Source: Prado023 sp039812125 (GTDB lineage Bacteria > Actinomycetota > Actinomycetes > S36-B12 > CAIYMF01). From it: a stretch of DNA of 12,334 nucleotides. Each line of letters opens with the position of its first letter. Position 1 is the stretch's first letter. The DNA lies in NCBI GenBank assembly GCA_039812125.1, contig JBDHZV010000085.1, forward strand, positions 1 to 12,334, read 5' to 3'. The position numbers were made by a program, and so were the translations under genes. This document shows positions 7,434 through 12,334 of this stretch, piece by piece. A model generated the notes under the pieces. The model was not told the DNA's origin and ran no database searches. It was given only the letters and a program-made list of their open reading frames with translations.

Positions 7434-7450
7434 GCCGACGTTGCGTCGGC
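7434..7450 (+). terminator. Candidate hairpin terminator after the hyc/hyf-like operon
   Basis: GCCGACG, a TTG loop and CGTCGGC form a perfect 7-bp stem 36 bases after the hycE stop. A smaller hairpin, GCCGA-CC-TCGGC, lies just before it at 7419–7430. No T-run follows, so if it terminates transcription it is of the tract-less kind often seen in high-GC Gram-positives. It could instead be a leader structure of the arsR transcript, or stabilise the operon mRNA. Confidence 0.4.
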
Positions 7451-7464
7451 ACGGGGAGAGGAGC

Positions 7465-7512
7465 ATGATGGCAGTGTTGGCCATGTGCAGAGATGTTCAT
7501 GTCGCTGACTGA
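7465..7512 (+). CDS. Possible 15-aa leader peptide upstream of arsR
   Basis: ATGATG at 7465 is preceded by a purine-rich Shine-Dalgarno (GGGGAGAGGAG, 7453–7463) and opens a 15-codon ORF, MMAVLAMCRDVHVAD, ending with TGA at 7510–7512. The stop overlaps the GAGGGAG site ahead of arsR, which would allow translational coupling. It is in the same frame as arsR, separated by this one stop and 18 bases. The ORF covers the candidate operator motifs, so both readings of this DNA cannot easily be separated. Translation is not shown by sequence alone. Confidence 0.3.
   Translation: MMAVLAMCRDVHVAD
7483..7501. promoter_or_regulatory. Candidate ArsR-type operator upstream of arsR–sulP
   Basis: ATGTGCA (7483–7489) and GTTCATG (7495–7501) repeat, in reversed order, the heptamers found at 32–38 and 18–24 upstream of the operon. 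Together they contain an imperfect inverted repeat, ATGTGCA–N4–TGTTCAT (7483–7500), whose arms match at 5 of 7 positions. Autorepression by the ArsR protein is the natural inference. Confidence 0.35.
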
Positions 7513-7523
7513 GGGAGTGGGGG
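7511..7523 (+). promoter_or_regulatory. Ribosome binding region of arsR
   Basis: GAGGGAG (7511–7517) is identical to the site at 56–62, but it lies 13 bases from the GTG at 7531. GGGGG at 7519–7523 lies 7 bases away. The sequences GAGGGAGTG and TCGTGCCG are shared between the two 5' regions with a slightly longer gap here. Confidence 0.4.
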
Positions 7524-7530
7524 TCGTGCC

Positions 7531-7860
7531 GTGCCGTTGCCGCTCTACCAGGTGAAGGCGGAGCTGTTCCGAACGTTGGGCCATCCGGCCCGGATCCGGA
7601 TCCTGGAGCTGCTCAGTGAGCGGGATCTGGCGGTCCACGAGTTGCTGGCCCACATCGACATCGAGGCCAGCAACCTGTCCCAGCAGCTCGCGGTCCTGCG
7701 ACTGGCCGGCCTGGTGACCCAGCGTCGCGAGGGTGGTCAGGTCATCTACTCCCTCGCACTGCCACCCGTCCAGGACCTCCTGCGTGTCGCCCGCGAGATC
7801 CTGGCGAGCAAGGGCGGGGAGCTCGTCGACGAGATCTCCCGGGGTCCGGAGGGGTCATGA
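7531..7860 (+). CDS. ArsR-family winged-helix repressor (Rv0081-like)
   Basis: This 109-residue protein is a compact ArsR/SmtB-family regulator. The family opening is LYQVKAELFRTLGHPARIRILELL, with the recognition helix-turn-helix at about 35–58 (SNLSQQLAVLRLAGLV) and the beta-wing at about 60–75 (RREGGQVIYSL). It contains no cysteine and has neither the alpha-3 CxC nor the alpha-5 His/Asp metal site, so a metal sensor of the classical kind is unlikely. From memory it resembles M. tuberculosis Rv0081, a hypoxia-linked regulator located directly upstream of the hyc-like genes there. The GTG start at 7531 is the first possible start after the in-frame TGA at 7510; TTG 7537 is an alternative. 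Its stop overlaps the ATG of the transporter (ATGA), so both are probably co-translated. It may control both this pair and the hyc/hyf-like operon. Confidence 0.88.
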   Translation: MPLPLYQVKAELFRTLGHPARIRILELLSERDLAVHELLAHIDIEASNLSQQLAVLRLAGLVTQRREGGQVIYSLALPPVQDLLRVAREILASKGGELVDEISRGPEGS

Positions 7861-9548
7861 GCTGGACGAGCGACCTGCGCACCGCCGGAGGCTGGATCGG
7901 CGGGCGGTTCCGCCGGCTCGGCCCCCGGCGCGCCGACTACTCCGCGATGGCCGTGGCCCCCCGCCGTGACATCGTCGCCGGCCTGACCGTCGGCGTCGTC
8001 GCCCTGCCGCTGGCGCTGGCGTTCGGCGTGACGTCCGGGATGGGTGCGGGTGCCGGCCTGATCACCGCCATCGTCGCCGGGATCCTGGCAGCCGTGTTCG
8101 GCGGGTCCAACCTGCAGGTGTCGGGCCCCACAGGTGCGATGACCGTCGTCCTGGTGCCGATCATCGCCACCTACGGAGCCAACGGCGTGCTGGTCGTCGG
8201 GCTGCTGGCCGGGGTGATCCTGGTCGGGATGGCCGTCGGCGGCATGGGCCGCTTCGTCCAGTTCATCCCGCTGCCGGTCATCGAGGGGTTCACCGCGGGC
8301 ATCGCGGTGATCATCGCCCTGCAGCAGATCCCGGCGGCGCTCGGGGTGCCCGGTGAGGGCGAGCGGGTCATGGCCGTCGCCGTCGACGCGGTCGCCACCT
8401 GGATCAGCTCCCCGCAGGTGTGGCCGGTCCTGCTGAGCGTCGGCGTCATGGTGATCATGCTGGCCGGCGCCCGGCTGAAGTCCCCGATCCCCATGTCGCT
8501 GGTCGGCATCGTCCTGGCCACGGTGGTGGCCGAGCTGGCGGACCTGCCCGTCGCCCGGATCGGTGACCTGCCGCGCTCGCTGCCCCTGCCGCAGCTGCCC
8601 GCGATGGACATGGGCATGGTCCGCGTCCTGGTCGTCCCCGCGTTCGCCGTCGCGGCGCTCGCGGCGCTGGAGAGCCTGCTGTCCGCGACGGTCGCCGACG
8701 CGATGAGCGGCGGCAGCCAGCGCCACGACCCCGACCGCGAGCTGTTCGGCCAGGGCATCGCCAACCTCGCCAGCCCCCTGTTCGGCGGGATCCCGGCCAC
8801 CGCCGCGATCGCGCGCACCGCGGTGAACGTCCGCACCGGCGCGCACTCGCGGCTGGCCGCCATCACCCACTCGGGCGTCCTGGTCGTCGTGGTCCTCGCC
8901 CTCGCCCCCGTCGTGGCCACCATCCCACTGGCCGCCCTGGCTGGCGTGCTGCTGGCCACCGCGGTGCGCATGGTGGAGGTGTCCGGAATCCGGGCCCTGC
9001 TGCGCGCGACCCACCGCGACGCCGCCGTGTTCGCGGCCACCGCCCTGGCCACCGTCGCCCTCGACCTGGTCACCGCCGTCATCCTGGGAGTCGGCATCGC
9101 CGGCCTGCTCGCGCTGCGGGCGATGGCAGCGAGCACCACGATCGGCGAGATCCCCCTGGCCGAGGCCGGCGAGCCGGGCGGGCTGCCCGACGAGGCGACC
9201 TACGACCCGCACATCATCGCCTACCGCATCGAGGGGTCACTGTTCTTCGGGGCCGCCCACGAGGCCCTCGTCGGCCTCGCCGATGTCGCCGACCTCCGCG
9301 TGGTGATCCTGCGGCTGAGCCGGGTCAGCACGCTCGACGCCACAGGGGCCACCGTCCTGCGCGACACGGTGCAGCAGCTGCACCGGCGCGGCGTGGTCGT
9401 CCTGCTGTCCGGCGTGAAGGACCCGCACTGGCGGGTGCTGGACATCCTCGGCGTCACCGAGCTCATCGGCGGCCCCGAGCACGTCTTCCCGGACACCCGG
9501 ACCGCCGTCGAGCACGCCCGCACCCATGTCGCCGGCGCCGCCCACTGA
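7857..9548 (+). CDS. SulP-family anion transporter with C-terminal STAS domain
   Basis: This 563-residue SulP/SLC26-family membrane transporter has a cytoplasmic STAS domain. The transport core begins near RRDIVAGLTVGVVALPLALAF and shows the substrate-site region NLQVSGPTGAMTVVL, E272 in ALAALESLLSATVADAMSG and the family stretch FGGIPATAAIARTAVNVRTG. The STAS domain (about 455–560) has LDATGAT in place of the phosphorylatable DSSG-type loop, with D494 and T496. SulP proteins carry sulfate, bicarbonate, fumarate or other anions, and the sequence does not settle which. It overlaps the arsR stop by ATGA and ends the co-directional block. Pairing with a regulator resembling Rv0081 suggests an anion linked to the membrane complex, for instance bicarbonate, but this is inference. 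Confidence 0.88.
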   Translation: MSWTSDLRTAGGWIGGRFRRLGPRRADYSAMAVAPRRDIVAGLTVGVVALPLALAFGVTSGMGAGAGLITAIVAGILAAVFGGSNLQVSGPTGAMTVVLVPIIATYGANGVLVVGLLAGVILVGMAVGGMGRFVQFIPLPVIEGFTAGIAVIIALQQIPAALGVPGEGERVMAVAVDAVATWISSPQVWPVLLSVGVMVIMLAGARLKSPIPMSLVGIVLATVVAELADLPVARIGDLPRSLPLPQLPAMDMGMVRVLVVPAFAVAALAALESLLSATVADAMSGGSQRHDPDRELFGQGIANLASPLFGGIPATAAIARTAVNVRTGAHSRLAAITHSGVLVVVVLALAPVVATIPLAALAGVLLATAVRMVEVSGIRALLRATHRDAAVFAATALATVALDLVTAVILGVGIAGLLALRAMAASTTIGEIPLAEAGEPGGLPDEATYDPHIIAYRIEGSLFFGAAHEALVGLADVADLRVVILRLSRVSTLDATGATVLRDTVQQLHRRGVVVLLSGVKDPHWRVLDILGVTELIGGPEHVFPDTRTAVEHARTHVAGAAH

Positions 9549-9562
9549 CCTGGCGCAGCTCT

Positions 9563-9616
9563 GTCACGGACCGGCAGGCGTCAGCGACAGCCAGCGGTCA
9601 CGGCCGGCAGCGGTCA
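9563..9616. repeat. Short imperfect direct repeat between convergent genes
   Basis: GTCACGGACCGGCAGGCGTCA (near 9563) is echoed by GTCACGGCCGGCAGCGGTCA (ending at 9616), and the 9-mer CAGCGGTCA occurs at 9592–9600 and 9608–9616. The region fills the 65-base gap between the ends of the SulP and hydrolase genes and runs into the hydrolase stop codon. I see no clear stem-loop terminator here. Confidence 0.4.
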
Positions 9617-10396
9617 ACGGGCGGCGAGCCGGACACTGATCTCACGGGCCGTACCGGCCGGGTCGACCCCGTGGTCGTGGGACTCCGGGACGACCACCAG
9701 TTCCGCGTGCGGCATCCGGGCGGCCAGCCGATCGGTCGCCGTGACCAGCACCGGGAAGGTCGGCTCCCCGCGCAGGATGGTCACGGGCACCTGGACGCCG
9801 GTCATCTCGGGGGTCGGCGTCGACACGGCGCGGGTGAGCCGTGCGTCGTAGACGACCGACTGGGCGAGTGGGACCAGGGCGGCGAACATGGGGCTGGACC
9901 GGATCTGCTCGATGACCGGCTCCGGCAGGCCCACCGCCTCCCGCTGGAACAGGACCACAGCCTCGTCCGGACGGCCCGTGTCGACCAGTGCCTGGAGCCG
10001 CTCGGGCAGGTCGGCGGAGGGCTCGCCGGCACCGAAGCGGAACGGCGGCTCCGAGAGGAACAGATGCGTCATGGGCACGCCCTGCGCCGCGGCGAACAAC
10101 GCCAGCACCGCCCCGGAGGAGTGCCCGATCACCGCGGCCTCGCCCCCGATCGCGTCGATCACCGCCGCGAGGTCCTCCGCCTCGCGCGCCGGCTCGTAGG
10201 GGACGGTGTCGGAAGAGCTTCCCCTGCCGCGGCGATCCACCGTGACGCCGCTGAGCCCCGTGGCGGCCAGCGCCGCAGCGAGTGGGGCTCCCGCCTCCGC
10301 GGTCGAGAACGCGCCCCCCACGATGACGACCGGGGCCCCGGCGCCCACCCGGTGGAAGGCGATCAGCGTGCCGTCGGCCGAGGTTGCGTGCTCCAT
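9614..10396 (-). CDS. Alpha/beta hydrolase
   Basis: This is a 260-residue alpha/beta-hydrolase-fold protein. The nucleophile elbow GHSSG places the catalytic serine at S93. An oxyanion-side strand, PVVIVGGAFS, and the VDRRGRGSS turn (about 53–61) precede it. The catalytic histidine is probably H240 or H242 in PESHDHGVDP. The acid residue is less clear: the usual aspartate after strand six reads ILRGEPT here. No signal peptide is seen, so the enzyme is probably cytoplasmic. The substrate is unknown; the family includes esterases, lactonases and haloperoxidase-like enzymes. I prefer ATG at 10396 (MEHATSADGTLIAFHRVG), where the fold begins. An ATG at 10438 would add 14 residues of arginine/glycine-rich sequence. 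It converges on the SulP gene and diverges from the small basic protein. Confidence 0.85.
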   Translation of the reverse strand: MEHATSADGTLIAFHRVGAGAPVVIVGGAFSTAEAGAPLAAALAATGLSGVTVDRRGRGSSSDTVPYEPAREAEDLAAVIDAIGGEAAVIGHSSGAVLALFAAAQGVPMTHLFLSEPPFRFGAGEPSADLPERLQALVDTGRPDEAVVLFQREAVGLPEPVIEQIRSSPMFAALVPLAQSVVYDARLTRAVSTPTPEMTGVQVPVTILRGEPTFPVLVTATDRLAARMPHAELVVVPESHDHGVDPAGTAREISVRLAAR

Positions 10397-10462
10397 GCCT
10401 CGGATCCCACCACGCGGACGTCGCTGGGACAAGCACATCGCTCGCGACGGCCAGCGGCTCCC

Positions 10463-10482
10463 GGGGGGCCGGCCCGCCCCCC
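10463..10482. repeat. GC hairpin between divergent genes
   Basis: GGGGGGC (10463–10469) and GCCCCCC (10476–10482) form a perfect 7-bp stem with a 6-base loop. It lies in the 191-base spacer between the hydrolase and the small basic protein, both of which read away from it, so it is not an obvious terminator. It could be a protein-binding palindrome or chance in G/C-rich DNA. Confidence 0.4.
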
Positions 10483-10537
10483 ACGAGGACGGGGCATCGT
10501 CTGGACGCGGTGGGCACCACGATCCGGACCGGAGGAG

Positions 10538-10543
10538 TAGTGT
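10538..10543 (+). promoter_or_regulatory. Weak candidate -10 box of the small basic protein gene
   Basis: TAGTGT fits the TAnnnT pattern 44 bases before ATG 10588. No convincing -35 box is seen. A purine-rich GGAGGAG at 10531–10537 adjoins it. Confidence 0.2.
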
Positions 10544-10587
10544 CGAGGACCTCGGAGCCAGTCAGGCTTCCGAACCTGGGAGTCGAT

Positions 10588-10725
10588 ATGGCGGACAAGT
10601 CCCCTCGACAGCACATGACCAAGAAGGCCGGCAAGTCCCTGAAGGAGAAGCGGGCCGAACGGCGCGCGAAGGCCGAGCACCCGGACCAGGTGAAGGCGAC
10701 GCTGCCCGACAAGCGGCACCCCTAG
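10588..10725 (+). CDS. Small lysine/arginine-rich conserved actinobacterial protein, 45 aa
   Basis: This 45-residue, strongly basic, hydrophilic protein starts MADKSPRQHMTKKAGKSLKE and continues with KRAERRAKAEH. It has the look of a small family common in actinobacteria (MADKSP...KSLKEKRA...) with no assigned function known to me. The start ATG 10588 has a Shine-Dalgarno (TGGGAG, 5-base spacing) and gives the family N-terminus; an in-frame GTG at 10540 would add 16 residues but lies only 2 bases after GGAGGAG. The middle is predicted to be one charged helix, compatible with nucleic-acid or ribosome contact, but no motif proves it. It stands alone, divergent from the hydrolase gene. Confidence 0.72.
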   Translation: MADKSPRQHMTKKAGKSLKEKRAERRAKAEHPDQVKATLPDKRHP

Positions 10726-10913
10726 CCCGGCGGCTCCGCGTCCGGGTCAGGCTCTGCGTCGGGATCAGGGCGGGCCCGGGATTCCGCGACCATGAGCCTG
10801 ACTGCGAGCGCGTCGGTCGCCGCCGCTGCCGACCTCGATCGGATCCGGCACCGGAGGGCCCAAGCCGAACGCGCGAGCAAGCGCCTGACCCTCCACCCCT
10901 GGTTGTCCCGCTC

Positions 10914-12239
10914 TCACGGGCACCGGGGCACCGGCGTGCTGTACGTGGTGTTGGACCGGTTGGAGACGTAGTGGTCGCTGACCCACCGTCCGTCGACCAG
11001 CTGGTCCCAGACCCGGGTCGCGCCCACCAGTGAGCCCGCCCTCTGGCAGGCCACGTACGCGAGGGCTCCGGCCGGCAGGGGCTGGTCGAGGTTGGAGTAG
11101 CTCGTCCCTGGACCGGACCGGGTGTTCACGGCGGTGGTGCTGGTGATCTGCCCCGGGTAGGAGCACCTCGGGATCGCGGAACTGAACCCCGTGCTCGAGG
11201 CAGTGGAGACGTAGTGGTCCGACACGTAGCCGCCGGTGCTGATCCGATCCCAGACCGAGGTGGTTGCGACCTTCTGGCCCCGGGTCTGGCAGATGACCGA
11301 GACGGCACTGCCGGCCGGGAGCTGACCGGTGCTCGCCGACGTCGCCGTCGGCGCGCTGCGCACGTTCAGCGAGGTGGAGCTGGTGACCCGGTAGACCCGG
11401 GCGACGGTGGCGACCGGGCCCTTGATGAGGTCGCTGTCGACGTTCAGCGACACCCCACCCCAGGTCTCGACATGGTCTCCGCGGTACTGCTTGGCCCGCT
11501 GCCACTGCGACCACCGGGTGTTCGCCGCAGTGGGCCAGCCGCTCAGCGTTGCCACGCCGTCCCACCGCGCCATCCACACCGCGTCCGGCCGGGCCAACGA
11601 CGTGGACAGGTAGCTGCCCGCCAGGTCACGAAGCCCCGAGTCCTGATGGACGTAGACACCCGCGAGGTACCCGGCGGAGTGCAGGGCCCTGGTCCACTCC
11701 GACACGTACGTGCGCACCGCGGACGTGCACGAAGCACGCGATCGGTCGTAGTGCTCGACGTCGGCGTACAGGGCGCTGCCGGCCAGCAGCCCCAGGCTGC
11801 GCGCCGCAGCGACCGCGTCAGCGCCGTCCGCCCGCCCCCGCGCCGACGCCTCACTGGCCGTGTACCGATAGGGCTTGCTGCCGAAGACGCAGAACGGCTG
11901 ATCACCGAAGTACGTCGGGACCAGCGACCATCCCGCCGCCGCAGCGCCCCGCACCCAGGAGGCCGTCAGGTTCGGCTGGGCACACCCACGGTTGCGCCCA
12001 CCGAAGTAGATGTTCACCCCCGTGTACGGAGAGGTCCCACGCCAGGCCGCCAGGGCCGCCAGCGACGGAGCCGTGCACGTGTCGAAGAACCGCCCCTGCA
12101 CCCGGGTCGCCGACGAGGCCGCCGGGTAGCCCACGGCCGTCGCGGGATCAGCGCTGGCCGTCGCCGGAGCCAACACCCCCAACCCGACCGCCGTGACCAC
12201 TGCCGCCACCGCAGTGACCGCACGCCGCGTGATCCGCAT
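10914..12239 (-). CDS. Secreted DUF1906 (Rv2525c-like, glycoside-hydrolase-like) protein with two SH3-like repeats
   Basis: This 441-residue exported protein has a signal peptide at residues 1–30 (basic start MRITRR, hydrophobic core, probable cut after ATASA-30). The TRRAV stretch makes a Tat route possible. Residues about 50–275 form a DUF1906/Rv2525c-like glycoside-hydrolase-like barrel, with FFDTCTAPS at 51–59, GVNIYFGGRNRGCAQPNLTA, and the acidic pair D160/E162 in LYADVEHYD as candidate catalytic residues. Two bacterial SH3-like modules follow, about 282–350 and 363–436, each ending in GGYVSDHYVS or GRWVSDHYVS. These modules usually bind cell wall. The start ATG 12239 follows AAGGGGAG with a suitable gap; an upstream ATG in the same frame at 12332 would add 31 residues ahead of a clear signal peptide. 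It probably acts at the cell envelope, but its substrate is unproven. Confidence 0.88.
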   Translation of the reverse strand: MRITRRAVTAVAAVVTAVGLGVLAPATASADPATAVGYPAASSATRVQGRFFDTCTAPSLAALAAWRGTSPYTGVNIYFGGRNRGCAQPNLTASWVRGAAAAGWSLVPTYFGDQPFCVFGSKPYRYTASEASARGRADGADAVAAARSLGLLAGSALYADVEHYDRSRASCTSAVRTYVSEWTRALHSAGYLAGVYVHQDSGLRDLAGSYLSTSLARPDAVWMARWDGVATLSGWPTAANTRWSQWQRAKQYRGDHVETWGGVSLNVDSDLIKGPVATVARVYRVTSSTSLNVRSAPTATSASTGQLPAGSAVSVICQTRGQKVATTSVWDRISTGGYVSDHYVSTASSTGFSSAIPRCSYPGQITSTTAVNTRSGPGTSYSNLDQPLPAGALAYVACQRAGSLVGATRVWDQLVDGRWVSDHYVSNRSNTTYSTPVPRCP

Positions 12240-12246
12240 GAGCCCA

Positions 12247-12255
12247 TCTCCCCTT
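12247..12255 (-). promoter_or_regulatory. Ribosome binding site fixing the start of the DUF1906 gene
   Basis: On the minus strand AAGGGGAGA lies 7 bases upstream of ATG 12239. Together with the signal peptide that begins there, it rules in 12239 over the upstream ATG at 12332. Confidence 0.6.
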
Positions 12256-12334
12256 GCCCGGGGCACGTCGGCAGCCCCGGACCACTCCATCATGCGCCTC
12301 CCGGCCGCCCCACGGTAGACACGGCGGAACACCG

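Noticed and set aside
579..7484. Very long minus-strand open frames opposite the operon (for example 579–2627, 2630–4381, 4051–6381, 5259–7484)
   Set aside because: They are Gln/Arg/His/Gly-rich and match no family; they arise because GC-rich codons of the real genes rarely give stops on the other strand.
7746..9212. Minus-strand open frame opposite the SulP gene
   Set aside because: Low-complexity Asp/Gly/His/Gln composition, fully antisense to a clear transporter.
9549..9613. Bidirectional terminator between the convergent SulP and hydrolase genes
   Set aside because: I looked for a stem-loop and found only short direct repeats; no stem longer than about 4 bp is evident.
9671..10540. Plus-strand open frame opposite the hydrolase
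   Set aside because: The minus strand encodes a clear alpha/beta hydrolase with GHSSG; the plus frame has no recognisable content.
10726..10913. Terminator or RNA gene in the gap between the small basic protein and the DUF1906 gene
   Set aside because: Only a 5-bp CCCGG/CCGGG stem with an 11-base loop near 10726–10746 and a short GGGCCC palindrome are seen, too weak to call.
10792..10971. 59-codon plus-strand ORF (starts MSLTASASVAAAADLDRI)
   Set aside because: No clear Shine-Dalgarno, and it overlaps the end of the DUF1906 gene by 58 bases on the opposite strand. It cannot be excluded but is not supported.

Overview
The window is very GC-rich and densely packed, with genes joined by ATGA, GTGA or TGATG overlaps, GTG starts and strong third-position GC. 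The families present are typical of Actinomycetota: a Rv0081-type ArsR regulator, a Rv0082–Rv0087-like Hyc/Hyf locus and a Rv2525c-like (DUF1906) secreted protein. I cannot place it to genus.

Bases 1–7397 hold one plus-strand operon. A candidate promoter (about 5–33) and a strong Shine-Dalgarno precede a 36-codon small ORF (68–178). It overlaps by ATGA with a NuoB/HyfI-like Fe-S subunit, followed by HyfB (antiporter-like), HycD/HyfC (NuoH-like), HyfE/HycP, HyfF/HycQ (second antiporter-like) and a HycE-like fused NuoC-NuoD subunit. The set and order match the M. tuberculosis Rv0082–Rv0087 locus. The large subunit lacks all four Ni-binding cysteines (SGDT and DPSFFT replace CxxC and DPCxxC). 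The complex is therefore better read as an energy-converting-hydrogenase-related (Ehr) membrane complex than as a working hydrogenase or formate hydrogenlyase. No ferredoxin-like subunit, formate dehydrogenase or hyp maturation gene is present, so the electron donor is unknown.

Bases 7398–9548 hold a hairpin, a possible 15-residue leader peptide, then an ArsR-family repressor (7531–7860) overlapping by ATGA a SulP anion transporter with a STAS domain (7857–9548). In M. tuberculosis the ArsR gene (Rv0081) sits directly upstream of the hyc-like genes; here it sits downstream, paired with SulP. Short motifs (ATGTGCA, GTTCATG and GAGGGAGTG...TCGTGCCG) occur upstream of both transcription units, which suggests shared control, probably by this ArsR protein.

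Bases 9549–12334 are ordinary accessory content: an alpha/beta hydrolase on the minus strand (9614–10396), a divergent 45-residue lysine/arginine-rich small protein (10588–10725), and a minus-strand secreted DUF1906 protein with two SH3-like repeats (10914–12239). The gene-free gaps (7398–7530, 9549–9613, 10397–10587, 10726–10913, 12240–12334) are all under 200 bases. No tRNA, rRNA, CRISPR array, insertion sequence or attachment site was seen.
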